Shown here piece by piece: positions 44,901-50,935 of a stretch of DNA of 64,000 nt. Both the position numbers and the translations under genes were made by a program. The DNA is from Patiria pectinifera (taxonomy: Eukaryota; Echinodermata; Asteroidea; Valvatida; Asterinidae). The stretch lies in NCBI GenBank assembly GCA_029964075.1, contig CM057149.1, positions 6,396,465 through 6,460,464 of the forward strand. Direction: 5' to 3'. How positions within the stretch are numbered: position 1 is the first letter of the stretch; the number at the start of each line of letters is the position of its first letter. A model generated the notes under the pieces. The model was not told where the DNA came from, did no database searches, and worked only from the letters and a program-made list of their open reading frames with translations.

Positions 44901-47900
44901 TGTTGCAAATGGCAATAGGCCTGGGCACGATTGCGAAATGTTGTGAGCAAAGTAGCTCACTATCCACTCCGTTCACAAGTACCCCCTCACCGGCAAACAA
45001 AGTACAGTTGGGGGTGACCGACTGACGCCATCTTGCCTGACTGCAATTTTGCCGCGACGCGCAGCCGTACCACTGCGTGTATATAGTACAAATCCCATGG
45101 TGTACGTGCGTTACACACAAGGAAACGGTGCGCGTCAACCAGCTAAATGTCCCGCCCATGGGACGTCGTTGCTAGGTAAAAGGGCGCCCGCTTTTGTTGG
45201 CGCACGGAGCTCACGGAGTGAAAGATGTACCTTTACTGCACATTTCCAATAATGCATCAATACCAGTCCATTCACGAAAAAGTATGTTTCTCAGAACAAA
45301 ATTTACTAAATGTACCGAATACTCACTTGCCAAAGAAGAAGCAACTGAGTGTAGTCTCTTCCGTGTCGACTAGCACCGATTGGTCCTCCACCGCGATGGC
45401 CAGTTCAGGACCAAACTCGGCTTCCCCAGCTGCGAAAACAAATCAAGACATGAAATCAAATCATTGAAAACATGATATGACATCAGATAATGACCAGTTT
45501 TTTTTACTGGACTGTGGTAAAGTGAGAACGTGATGACATGCACTGGCTGTTTTTATACACAGGCACAGCTGATGGGTTAAAACGTCAAGATTGCCTCGAC
45601 TCACCTCCGGGTGACGTCTAAACACGCTAATCCCTCGTACATACACACACACAATGTCTGTGGAAGCAGACCATGTGTTGTTCTAGAACAGGCCGTTGCG
45701 CAAGGCCTGTTGTACAATTTACGCTCCAGTGCAAACTTCTTGTCATTGTATACAAATGTATCAACTCTATGGCACCTTCTTGTCATTGTATACAAATGTA
45801 TCAACTCTATGGCACCTTCTTGTCATTGTATACAAATGTATCAACTCTATGGCACCTTCTTGTCATTGTATACAAATGTATTAACTCTATGGCACCTTCT
45901 TGTCATTGTATGCAACTGTATCAACTCTATGGCACCTTCTTGTCATTGTATACAAATGTATCAACTCTATGGCACCTTCTTGTCATTGTATACAAATGTA
46001 TCAACTCTATGGCACCTTCTTGTCATTGTATACAAATGTATCAACTCTATGGCACCTTCTTGTCACTGTATACAAATGTATCAACTCTATGGCACCTTCT
46101 TGTCATTGTATACAAATGTATCAACTCTATGGCACCTTCTTGTCATTGTATACAAATGTATCAACTCTATGGCACCTTCTTGTCATTGTATACAAATGTA
46201 TTAACTCTATGGCACCTTCTTGTCATTGTATGCAACTGTATCAACTCTATGGCACCTTCTTGTCATTGTATACAAATGTATCAACTCTATGGCACCTTCT
46301 TGTCATTGTATACAAATGTATCAACTCTATGGCACCTTCTTGTCATTGTATACAAATGTATCAACTCTATGGCACCTTCTTGTCATTGTATACAAATGTA
46401 TCAACTCTATGGCACCTTCTTGTCATTGTATACAAATGTATCAACTCTATGGCACCTTCTTGTCATTGTATACAAATGTATCAACTCTATGGCACCTTCT
46501 TGTCATTGTATACAAATGTATCAACTCTATGGCACCTTCTTGTCACTGTATACAAATGTATCAACTCTATGGCACCTTCTTGTCACTGTATACAAATGTA
46601 TCAACTCTATGGCACCTTCTTGTCATTGTATACAAATGTATCAACTCTATGGCACCTTCTTGTCATTGTATACAAATGTATCAACTCTATGGCACCTTCT
46701 TGTCATTGTATACAAATGTATCAACTCTATGGCACCTTCTTGTCATTGTATACAAATGTATCATCTCTACGGCACCTTCTCCAAGAACTCCTCCCTTTCA
46801 ACACATCTGTCTACCGGTATGCCACCCGCTCGTCATTGGACAAAAACACGTCTCCATAACCCCCAAACTAAGTCGCGTACTGGAGATCGTGCCTTTCAAG
46901 CCGCTGCTCCCCGGCTGTGGAATTCCCTTCCCCGTAACATCCGGGAAGCCAACACACTTCAGCTCTTCAAAAATAGACTCAAAACCCATTTCTTTGTTTA
47001 ATCATGCCATATGTTATTTTGCTTGTATAGTTTTTTTTTGTATCTGTATCAATGCATTTTTTGTTTGTATCTTTAATTATTCTGTCAGCTTTTGTAAAGC
47101 GCTCCGATCTTTGTGGGGCGCCATAAAAATGCCTATATGTATGTATGTGTGTGTACACTCCGGAGTACTGTAATATATGAGGTTTGGGCAAGAAATTTAG
47201 TACAAGTACTGTTGAAATGACTCTTGCGAACAGGTATTTCTGGTGTTAGGTTGTATATATATCAGAAGTTAGCTGGATAGAAACTTTTGCCTTTTGCGAA
47301 AGATAATACCAGCCCTAAGTGGTTTACACCTACTTGCAGGCCCGGCTGTGACCTGGAACGAGTCGCTGAACTTTTGGGCTGAGGAACCACCGCCGGTGTC
47401 GATGGTGTTGAGAGCAAAGCATTTGTACTCCCCGCCATCAGATTCCTGGAAGTTGGCAAAGCAGAGCCGTCCGTCCATTGTCGTGTGGGTGCGCAACGAC
47501 TGCAGAATAGGGAACGGACCGTTGTACCAGAAAACATTGACTCCTGTGGGTATCAACACAAGACAACAGGTGAGCAACACAGTACAGCCAAAAGAAATAT
47601 TAGTCACCTTTCAGAGTCTGTTTTATGAGATTTGAAGGTTTGCATGGTGGAACGATACTAAGACAAGATAAGTTTGCTGTAGCACCACGTGAATTAATCT
47701 CGTTTGTGAGTATGTGTGGTTCTAAGACCGCACCCATCCCATGGGTGTCTCACCGCACCCATCCTTATAACATCGCATCACCGTTTGAATCCCTCATTCT
47801 CTTGACGACGGGCAGAGCATACTGTTCGAAACGTTGAGTCCCTCCGGTTCTTTTCAGAACCACACATACTCACAAAAGACATTTATTCACATGGTGCTAC

Positions 47901-50878
47901 CGCAAACTTATCTTGTCTTAGAGTCTGTTTTGTTAGACATGACATAGTTTGCGAGGTCATTACGACCTCTTCATTCAGCGTTGTGGCTTAACTCCTTCGC
48001 TCACAGTACAACCCATGACTGTGAATTCATAAAAGCACCAACAAGGTTTGAGGGGACAAAGTGCGAAATTACAGGTCCCGAGGGATTGATCAATGTGAAA
48101 CATCAGGAACTAGTCACAGCTAAGATCTTAGTGATTTTGCACTTCTTCTCTGCAATACGTAACCATTTGCTATTTTACTCCTCGGAGGCTCACACTTAAA
48201 GCCGGAGTCCATCATTGCAGCTATCCAAAAAAGTAACTGGCGTAATTATTGTTGAAAAAAATACTGGTTGAAAGATAGTAAGGGGACTAAACTCCCTGTG
48301 AAATTATCCTTTCTGGCAAGCTCTCATTTTGAAGAAATCAACGAAAGAAGGCATTTCCAACAGTGCGTCTTAAGAAGCACCGTAGGAAAATTTACATTAG
48401 TAGTTCGTTTTGTTATTCGGCGCAGTGCGCACAAGCATTGGAACGACGCACAGGCGCGCGCGGTTGCTATAATTCGTCGGATCAGTGCACGACATTGCGT
48501 AAAGCTGCAATTCAAAACAATTCGAAACATGATTTAGCAACTTTTGATTTGAAATTGAGATCCTAGAATGCTGTTTTTCTCGGAATGTAAAGCTGAAGCT
48601 GAGCTGAAACTTCATTAAGTAAGTTGTTCAGTATCCTTCATTAGATTTTGAACACTTTTGTTGCTTCAAACGAACAAAATGCACTAATTACAAATGATGG
48701 ACTATAGCTTTAATAAGATAAATGCACACCTGGGAAGTGATCTGGTACGTCACACGATATACACATCCCCGTGTTGAGTGGTATTGTCATGTCTGGTGGG
48801 CCTACCTCCGGAAAATAGTTAAGGACTGTAAAAAAAGAAAGAATTAAAAAGACCAATAGGATGAATTGTAAAAAATTATGCAGAATGTATGAATGTGACA
48901 TGATCACAGCAAATTCTGATACACATTTGCACTTCTTAACGAAGACAGCTACATTTTAACATTAATCCTAGCTTGCTACTGAGTTTTATAAAGAAGAATA
49001 CCAAGTCCATCAAAAAATCCATCACTCGGAACCAAATCTGTCGAATTCCACCACTGGTGGATTTTGATGGACTTGGCACACACGGGCTTTACTGCCAAAG
49101 TTCCCCCAAATGGCAGAATGGTTTTGATGGAGTTGATCTTTGTGACCTTTGACCTCTTGATTTCTCTGAACTTTATCCCCTGCCACTTTTTAAAGTTTTG
49201 GACAAGGCATTCAAAGAAAACTTTGTTTGGTTACAAATCATCACTGGGAAGTCAGGTTGGCGTAGTGGTATTTTCCTCGCCTTCCACTTTTGTGACCCAG
49301 GTTCAAATCCCGCCTGGGCCAATACGTGGATTGGGTTTTCAGTCCCTATCTGCTTCCGTGGGTTTTCCTCAGAATATTCCTCTGGGCTTTTCCTCCCACG
49401 TCTAAAACTGTCATTTCTTCTCATTGTCTTCTCTCTACAGGTTTCTTCTGGCTATTGAGCTACAGTGCTTAGGATACTTTTGAGGAATCCTTGGTTTCAT
49501 TACCGGAAAGCAATAAAATAAATAAATAAATAAAATCACCCGTTTCAAAATGAGATGGAACTCATCAAGAACGAGGTTACATCCTTCCGAACCAGCCAAC
49601 CGATCCCGAAAGCTCGGCGGTCAAGTGGTAAGACCTCTGTACTAGAAAGCAGGAGGTCGTGAGTTCGAGTCCCACCCGAGTGATTTTTTTTTTTCCAACT
49701 TTAACTCGGGGGTTAACACAATGGGTATACAGTGTTCATCCTTCGGTGAAGGGTAAAACCGAAGATACAATTTTCATCTTATGAATAGTACATTCTTTCT
49801 GTGATCAATCGTTTCTAAATAATGCCAGGGCACATTTACTCACAAGCAAATTCCAACTTGGCCTTCTTGCTCATGATGGTTCCGATCTGGTTGGAGGGGA
49901 AACACTGGTAGGTGCCCATGTCCACCGTCCTGTCCGGCTCCGTGATGGTCAGCCTGCCTCGGGACAGCTGGTACCTGGGCTCAGCGTCGGTGTCCACTTC
50001 TTGGCCGTCGCGTCGCCAGGTGTAGGTGGGTCTCTCGTCTCCGTCCGCCTCGCAGTCCAGGTACAAGGAATCGATGTTGCTGTCCTCATTGAAGATCGTG
50101 TCAAGGGGCTCCTTCACAATGTGAGGCCCAGAGCCCGCCAGTCCCGTGTATTCTGAAATTCAGGAGGAAACTTGGTCACGTCATTGGAGAATTTTTCTAA
50201 CCGTTTGTAGACCGGTTCATACAAAGCCAATTTGATGTAACAAAACGTTCTCGGAAAGGGGTTGGAGTCACACCCCTAACCCTCCCAATGGATCTGAGTT
50301 CGCCCTACCTTACCCAGACACAACACAAGAAAAGGGGCTAGCTTCGAACCCATAACCGTCAGATCTCAATGGATGGGGTGAGTTGGCCTTACCTAAAGAT
50401 AGGAAACAACACATTCTTGGACGGGGGTGGGTTCGAACCTGTAACCCTCCCAATGGTTAGATGAGTTGGCCCTGCCTTACCCACAGACACACAGCAAGGA
50501 AAGGGGTTAAATTCGAACCCATAACCTTCTGATCTCAATGGATGGGGTGAGTTGGCCTGTCCTTACCTCTAGAAACAACACATTCTTGGACGGGGTGGAT
50601 TCAAACCCGTAACCCTCCCATTCCAATAAGATAGAGTGAGCTGGCCCTAGTTTACTCACAGACACTAAACAAGGAAAAGCATTGCATTCGAACCTATAAC
50701 CCTCCAATTTAAATAGATGGGGTGAGTTGCCCAGCTTTACCAACAGACACAACACAAGGAACATGGTTGGAATCGAACCATAAACCTCAATTCACAGTAC
50801 CAACACGTCATGCACAACAAACTCACCCTGTGCATTGCATCCAATGACTGCAACAAGGAGAAGCAAGAGTCGCCTCAT
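20855..50878 (-). CDS. CNTN: Contactin (GPI-anchored Ig/FN3 cell adhesion molecule; complete, 18 coding exons)
   Basis: The exons add up to 3111 nt, or 1036 aa, near the roughly 1020-1040 aa of vertebrate contactins. Order: signal peptide (1-17), Ig1 (about 20-120), Ig2 (125-222), Ig3 (224-318), Ig4 (319-409), Ig5 (410-501), Ig6 (502-600), FN3-1 (601-698), FN3-2 (699-799), FN3-3 (800-901), FN3-4 (902-998), and a short GPI signal (1000-1036). All six Ig domains keep Cys, Trp and YxC. Ig6 has CQASHDPYFDLRYVWTKDD, a contactin hallmark. The C-terminus GDGGGASSIVAQSALVILLL is hydrophobic to the end with no cytoplasmic tail. Four rather than five FN3 domains and the GPI tail exclude L1/neuroglian. 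Contactins act at the neural cell surface in axon-glia or neurite adhesion; that role is inferred here. Which vertebrate paralogue is closest cannot be said. Confidence 0.95.
21064..21318. mobile_element. Deleted derivative of the 410-bp palindromic element (copy 2)
   Basis: The left arm GGGCAATTCCACGGTTACTC is almost identical to 13059 onward. The middle and the outer part of the right arm are lost after TCTTTGGTGCTT. Confidence 0.8.
21540..21865 (-). mobile_element. tRNA-derived SINE S2 (copy 2)
   Basis: Nearly identical to 10835-11150, including the tRNA-like head read on the minus strand (GGCCTCGTGGTTAAGGGCAC). The flank to about 21925 is shared too. Confidence 0.8.
21999..22176 (-). CDS. 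CNTN: Contactin exon 17 (rest of FN3-4)
   Basis: This exon encodes ILYWKQGEFEAEASDKQVDK through ITIDGLKKGTTYYVKVRGYS to PQSIEI. The acceptor is CCTTTTAG and the donor GTAAGA. Confidence 0.92.
22316..22832. mobile_element. TTAA element, AGGGAATGTACA family
   Basis: A 517-bp copy. The left TTAA is mutated to TTAG (TTAGAGGAAATATACAACA) and the right end is TTCCCTTAA. It lies about 100 bp from contactin exon 16. Confidence 0.7.
22930..23045 (-). CDS. CNTN: Contactin exon 16 (start of FN3-4)
   Basis: This exon encodes PQQAPGNVKVTLKGTTGMTI, then TWDGITTSDNEEPLTGYK. The acceptor is TTGGCAACAG and the donor AAG|GTAATG. Confidence 0.92.
23046..25734. other. Contactin intron, mostly unique AT-rich sequence
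   Basis: Between exon 16 and the first MITE of the 7.6-kb intron I see only A/T and G homopolymer tracts and a partial S2-like SINE near 23950-24020. There is no coding signal. Confidence 0.5.
25735..25915. mobile_element. TTAA MITE with GCCCGGTTCATACTT ends
   Basis: A perfect terminal repeat, TTAAGCCCGGTTCATACTT, is inverted as AAGTATGAACCGGGCTTAA. The 181-bp element has an internal hairpin around CGAAGCGAATTTTACGTCAT. Confidence 0.85.
26230..26480. mobile_element. TTAA MITE with CCAGTTCGCGCCGG ends (copy 1)
   Basis: Left TTAACCAGTTCGCGCCGG and right CCGGCGCGAACTGGTGAA. A 5'-truncated copy ends at TTAA 31137-31140. A longer relative is at 51965-52400 and a fragment at 45528-45738. Confidence 0.8.
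27040..27500. repeat. Degenerate GTGGCCACC minisatellite
   Basis: About 20 irregular units of 18-30 bp centre on the palindrome TGGCCA, for example ATGGCCACCAGTTCAATGTG. Spacing is uneven and divergence high, so it is old. It lies in the 7.6-kb contactin intron. Confidence 0.75.
28340..28558. repeat. Diverged inverted repeat with CCTGCCAAATGCAAC motifs
   Basis: CCTGCCAAATGCAAC occurs at about 28377 and 28446. Its inverse, GTTGCATTTTATAGCAGGG, is at the right edge. Possibly an old MITE. Confidence 0.4.
29763..30445. repeat. 11-bp satellite CCCTTGGGTTG, about 62 units
   Basis: The basic unit CCCTTGGGTTG has variants CCCATGGGTTG, CCTATGGGTTG and CAATTGGGTTG. Because 11 is not a multiple of 3 and the unit lacks stops, long spurious frames appear on both strands. 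Purely non-coding. Confidence 0.97.
30675..30864 (-). CDS. CNTN: Contactin exon 15 (rest of FN3-3)
   Basis: This exon encodes LKYWEEGSTEELGNIVRSPG through DLDPNTMYNINVMAYSGGGD to VTTLKA. The acceptor is CTTTGTAG and the donor C|GTAAGT. The intron that follows is the longest, 7.6 kb. Confidence 0.92.
30950..31140. mobile_element. TTAA MITE, CCAGTTCGCGCCGG family (left-truncated copy 2)
   Basis: It shares GAAATATCTGTCAGTGACCC and TGATGGCTTCAACCCGCCTG with 26230-26480. It ends CGCGAACTGGTTAA at 31140. Confidence 0.75.
31393..31508 (-). CDS. CNTN: Contactin exon 14 (start of FN3-3)
   Basis: This exon encodes PEEAPTAVTATAASATSVQV, then SWTGIDAEQIVGVLDGYK. The acceptor is CCCTCAAG and the donor AAA|GTAAGC. 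Confidence 0.92.
31586..32830. repeat. GT-rich minisatellite filling a contactin intron
   Basis: Units such as GTTGGGTGGAGAGTTGGGTG repeat in clusters (31590-31780 and 31880-32690). Non-satellite patches at 31780-31870 and 32700-32770 resemble the end of exon 13. The G-runs lie on the template strand for contactin and could form G-quadruplexes. The long frames across it are artefacts. Confidence 0.95.
32842..33073 (-). CDS. CNTN: Contactin exon 13 (rest of FN3-2)
   Basis: This exon encodes PLPRQEWNAPDLYYKVFWRQ through VPAYTPFDVKVQAINSKGDG to YSFQR. The donor is AGAA|GTGAGT. Degenerate copies of this donor region occur in the minisatellite of the next intron. Confidence 0.93.
33115..33728. 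mobile_element. TTAA element with CCCTTTC ends
   Basis: Left TTAACCCTTTCATGCCCA and right GGTAAGGAAAGGGTTAA. The 614-bp element lies 42 bp from contactin exon 13. Two copies of GTCGCCCATGG sit near its right end. The ends fit piggyBac-like elements. Confidence 0.65.
34410..34480 (-). CDS. CNTN: Contactin exon 12 (start of FN3-2)
   Basis: A short 71-nt exon: PTMEPGNVGGGGGNDGDLRI then TWE, with the FN3 Trp. The acceptor is TTTCCCAG and the donor GAG|GTAGGT. Confidence 0.88.
34515..34660 (+). mobile_element. tRNA-derived SINE fragment
   Basis: GGTGGCTAGTGTGTAAAGTG (A-box-like) and GGTTCGATTCCCGGC (B-box) are spaced as in a tRNA head, followed by TGAGTAGAGTTGTGCGTTGG. It lies in the intron between contactin exons 11 and 12. 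Confidence 0.6.
34698..35050. mobile_element. TTAA MITE with CTCTTTCGCTACGG ends
   Basis: Perfect 18-bp ends, TTAACTCTTTCGCTACGG and CCGTAGCGAAAGAGTTAA, bound 353 bp. The interior has repeated GAGCCGCTG-CAGCGGC palindromes and an AAGATGGCGGCG motif near the right end. The ends are piggyBac-like. Confidence 0.88.
35116..35256 (-). CDS. CNTN: Contactin exon 11 (rest of FN3-1)
   Basis: This exon encodes IPAASTHIRLTGLSAWSMYK and then FRVIAVNEVGQGEPSEES. The Leu-Tyr pattern of FN3 strands E-F is present. The donor is C|GTGAGT. Confidence 0.92.
35480..35715. repeat. 12-bp minisatellite GACTGAGTCACT
   Basis: Imperfect units of GACTGAGTCACT and GACTGAGAGAGTCACC run for about 235 bp. Many contain TGAGTCA, the AP-1 consensus. 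It lies in the intron between contactin exons 10 and 11. Confidence 0.85.
35717..36231. mobile_element. MITE with CAAGTTYGATCAAGGACC terminal repeats (copy 2)
   Basis: Left CAAGTTTGATCAAGGACCG; right GGTCCTGGATCAAATGTT, diverged. Internal blocks match 4137-4658 in the same order and orientation. Confidence 0.75.
36330..36612 (-). CDS. CNTN: Contactin exon 10 (rest of Ig6, start of FN3-1)
   Basis: This exon encodes ISTGEVSELHIKDATLELGG, then EYTCQAV, the hinge RGRPGPPAGISVEV and the FN3 Trp in NVSWSHG. The acceptor is TTGTCACAG and the donor GTACCA, which is non-consensus at positions 4-6. Confidence 0.92.
36647..37840. repeat. Two tandem copies of a 0.5-0.6 kb element
   Basis: Copy 1 starts TATTCATAAATACTTAAGAC at about 36648 and copy 2 starts near 37273. 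Both run to AAGGTATTTATGAATGGG and CAGAGTG, about 560 bp on. The left and right edges carry inverted TTCATAAATAC. Copy 1 holds an extra TTAA insertion. Confidence 0.8.
36746..36878. mobile_element. Short TTAA insertion with a paralogous empty site
   Basis: TTAA (36746-36749), a 125-bp insert beginning AGGGAAGACACATC and ending ACATTCCCT, then TTAA (36875-36878). The paralogous unit has a single TTAA at 37369-37372 between the same flanks, GCTGGTC and ACACTTTTCCAGTG. Confidence 0.9.
37841..39359. other. Contactin intron, low-complexity and unassigned sequence
   Basis: It contains a hairpin-like patch at 37930-38010 (GGTGATGTGTGATATG with its inverse CATATCCCACATCAC), AT-rich sequence, and an A21 run near 39162. 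There is no convincing coding exon. Confidence 0.4.
39360..39526 (-). CDS. CNTN: Contactin exon 9 (start of Ig6)
   Basis: This exon encodes GTSITESPTDLTIDEGLTGI, then LRCQASHDPYFDLRYVWTKD and DQQIDINSP. The CxASHDP motif is diagnostic of contactin Ig6. The acceptor is CCTCTCAG and the donor GAG|GTAGGT, phase 0. Confidence 0.93.
39600..39990. repeat. Degenerate tandem repeat GGATTTTGGAGGATTGAGGA
   Basis: About ten scattered copies of GGATTGAGGATGAATG and TTTTGGAGGATT. A similar motif family (ATCCTGAATCCATCAAAA) recurs on the other strand at 44530-44760. Confidence 0.7.
40032..40372. mobile_element. MITE with CTATGGGCTCGGTGCAC ends enclosing an ORF-like core
   Basis: Left ACTATGGGCTCGGTGCACCA; right TTGTGCACGGAGCACATAGT. 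The interior is open on both strands for about 90-100 codons. It is related to 567-822 and 44957-45215. Confidence 0.6.
40480..40640 (-). mobile_element. tRNA-derived SINE fragment (S2-like)
   Basis: The minus strand contains GGATTCATGACTCGCGATCA and GGGGGTTTGAATCCTGC (B-box-like). Similar fragments are at 40690-40780, 41290-41360 and 43800-43915. Confidence 0.5.
41370..41606. mobile_element. MITE with GGGCCCAA-TTCAT ends
   Basis: Left GGGCCCAAGTTCATAACTCT; right GCAGAGCCAAGAAATTGGGC. The interior contains repeated TAAGCA and TGCTAA motifs. A diverged relative may start near 29320 (GGGCCCATGCTTACG). Confidence 0.6.
41705..41983 (+). mobile_element. tRNA-derived SINE S1 (copy b, full length)
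   Basis: Head GGTTGGCGTAGCGGTACTTT (A-box) and GGTTCGAATCCCGCC (B-box), then the S1 body and the GAATCCTTGGGTTC end. It is antisense to contactin. Confidence 0.88.
42009..42284 (-). CDS. CNTN: Contactin exon 8 (Ig5)
   Basis: A complete Ig domain: VTILCQPEAAPTPTIRWFKG through DSDAGEYTCQATNSIG. The acceptor is CTTGACAG and the donor GTGAGC. An antisense S1 SINE ends about 25 bp past the donor. Confidence 0.94.
42470..42618. mobile_element. 149-bp MITE with 6-bp target duplication (copy 2)
   Basis: Ends CAGGCACGCAACT and ATTGCATGCCTG; flanked by AGTGCT at 42464-42469 and 42619-42624. The interior matches 8305-8447. Confidence 0.88.
42632..42740 (+). mobile_element. Fragment of SINE S1 (copy e)
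   Basis: A body segment, GTTTTAAGTCCCTACCTGAT through TTTTCCTTCCACC, without the tRNA head. It directly follows copy 2 of the 6-bp-duplication MITE. Confidence 0.6.
42917..43189 (-). CDS. CNTN: Contactin exon 7 (Ig4)
   Basis: A complete Ig domain in one exon: AIWECEAESPDDVTYKWYRN through TIKNLTVEDTGMYQCVASND. NLT is a potential N-glycosylation site. The acceptor is GTTTCAG and the donor GTAAAT. Confidence 0.94.
44081..44265 (-). CDS. CNTN: Contactin exon 6 (rest of Ig3)
   Basis: This exon encodes PAPSIQWRRKTPQGAGLPAL through AGEYECYTEEGGGSSSGNV. The acceptor is CCCCCAAG and the donor GTGGGT, phase 1 out. Confidence 0.92.
44763..44892. mobile_element. TTAA element, AGGGAATGTACA family (left end only)
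   Basis: TTAAAGGGAATGTACATC and the next 110 bases match 54095 onward. It is then truncated. Confidence 0.65.
44957..45215. mobile_element. MITE, family of 567-822 (copy 2)
   Basis: Left CACTCCGTTCACAAGTACCC; right GCACGGAGCTCACGGAGTG. The interior is nearly identical to copy 1, including GTCCCGCCCATGGGACGTCG. Confidence 0.7.
45327..45429 (-). CDS. CNTN: Contactin exon 5 (start of Ig3)
   Basis: This exon encodes GEAEFGPELAIAVEDQSVLV and then DTEETTLSCFFFG. The acceptor is TTTTCGCAG and the donor GTGAGT. The split codon AA|T gives the Asn of GNPAPSIQW. Confidence 0.9.
45528..45738. mobile_element. Fragment of the TTAA element found at 51965-52400 (inverted)
   Basis: It shares, in opposite orientation, GTCTGTGGAAGCAGAC, AACAGGCC and TTTACGCTCCAGT with 52145-52395. 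It directly precedes the 40-bp satellite. Confidence 0.6.
45738..46780. repeat. 40-bp satellite, 26 units
   Basis: Each unit contains TGTCATTGTATACAAATGTA and then TCAACTCTATGGCACCTTCT. The arrays are almost identical; the variants TTAACTC and TGCAACTGTA recur exactly 320 bp (8 units) apart at 45881/45910 and 46201/46230. There is no stop in any forward frame. Confidence 0.97.
46781..47150 (+). mobile_element. 5'-truncated LINE: end of reverse transcriptase ORF plus 3' UTR
   Basis: The reading frame ending at 47001 carries RTGDRAFQAAAPRLWNSLP then LKTHFFV, the familiar C-terminal signature of CR1/L2/jockey-type LINE proteins. A 3' UTR with AAGCGCTCCGATCTTTGTGG and a TATGTATG tail follows. 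It is not functional on its own. Confidence 0.8.
47334..47543 (-). CDS. CNTN: Contactin exon 4 (rest of Ig2)
   Basis: This exon encodes VNVFWYNGPFP through MDGRLCFANFQESDGGEYKC to SDSFQVTAGPA. The acceptor is ACCCACAG. The donor GTAGGT is chosen over the nearby GTGTAA because it keeps phase 1. Confidence 0.9.
47655..47930. mobile_element. Foldback MITE with about 75-bp arms
   Basis: Left AAGACAAGATAAGTTTGCTG and GAGTATGTGTGGTTCT; right AGAACCACACATACTC and GCAAACTTATCTTGTCTT. It lies in the intron between contactin exons 3 and 4. Confidence 0.75.
48196..48713. mobile_element. TTAA element, GTCCATCATTTG family (copy 2)
   Basis: It runs from TTAAAGCCGGAGTCCATCAT to GATGGACTATAGCTTTAA. It matches 18689-19194 over its full length and ends 16 bp from contactin exon 3. 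Confidence 0.82.
48730..48825 (-). CDS. CNTN: Contactin exon 3 (linker and start of Ig2)
   Basis: This exon encodes FLNYFPEVGPPDMTIPLN, then CISCDVPDHFPG, like the contactin Ig2 start (CDPPYHFP). The acceptor is TTTTTTTACAG and the donor CAG|GTGTGC. A TTAA transposon begins only 16 bp past this exon. Confidence 0.9.
48999..49076. repeat. Imperfect hairpin
   Basis: CCAAGTCCATCAAAAAATCC is inverted as GGATTTTGATGGACTTGG. Related to the GATTTTGATGGATT motifs at 44530-44760. Confidence 0.6.
49249..49535 (+). mobile_element. tRNA-derived SINE S1 (copy c, full length)
   Basis: GTCAGGTTGGCGTAGTGGTA head, B-box GGTTCAAATCCCGCC, full body, and an (ATAA)n tail at 49509-49533. Antisense to contactin. 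Confidence 0.88.
49608..49690 (+). other. tRNA-like sequence followed by a T10 run
   Basis: A good D-arm (GGTCAAGTGGTAAGACC) and T-arm (GTGAGTTCGAGTCCCAC) are present, and CCGAGT can pair with GCTCGG. The anticodon stem is poor and the acceptor stem incomplete. It is more likely a tRNA pseudogene or SINE head than a working tRNA; TTTTTTTTTT follows as a Pol III stop. Confidence 0.45.
49844..50152 (-). CDS. CNTN: Contactin exon 2 (Ig1)
   Basis: One exon encodes the whole first Ig domain: LYLDCEADGDERPTYTWRRD through MGTYQCFPSNQIGTI. The acceptor is GAATTTCAG and the donor GTGAGT. Length 309 nt, phase 1 at both ends. Confidence 0.93.
50256..50790. repeat. Minisatellite of about 90-bp units with tRNA B-box-like motifs
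   Basis: Six diverged units carry TTCGAACCCATAACC-type sequence, then GATGGGGTGAGTTGGCC and ACACAACACAAGGAA. Alternate units are more alike, giving a roughly 180-bp dimer. It fills most of contactin intron 1. Confidence 0.8.
50827..50878 (-). CDS. CNTN: Contactin exon 1 (start codon, signal peptide)
   Basis: The translation is MRRLLLLLVAVIGCNAQ, a classic signal peptide: basic start, then a Leu/Val core, with likely cleavage near CNA. The donor CAGG|GTGAGT leaves phase 1. The context before ATG is GGCAAC. Confidence 0.92.
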
Positions 50879-50935
50879 GTTGCCACGCCAACGTACACTA
50901 CAAACTGAAGACGATCGGAGATTATTGCTCAATGC
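50879..50935 (-). other. Contactin 5' UTR, preceded by a splice acceptor
   Basis: The 57 bases before the ATG begin right after TTCCTTATTGCAG, a good acceptor. The first exon is therefore non-coding and lies further right, beyond 50940. Confidence 0.6.

Noticed and set aside
45738..46780. CRISPR array
   Set aside because: The units are directly adjacent with no unique spacers, and the genome is clearly eukaryotic.
45673..47001. A 442-codon open frame on the plus strand
   Set aside because: Most of it is the 40-bp satellite translated; only the last 70 or so codons are real LINE remnant. There is no promoter or start context and all three frames are equally open.
49608..49690. Functional tRNA gene
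   Set aside because: The D- and T-arms are good but the anticodon stem does not form a proper 7-base loop and the acceptor stem is incomplete.
20855..50878. L1/neurofascin/neuroglian identity
   Set aside because: Those have five or so FN3 domains, a transmembrane helix and an ankyrin-binding tail. Here there are four FN3 domains, a GPI-type end and the contactin Ig6 motif.
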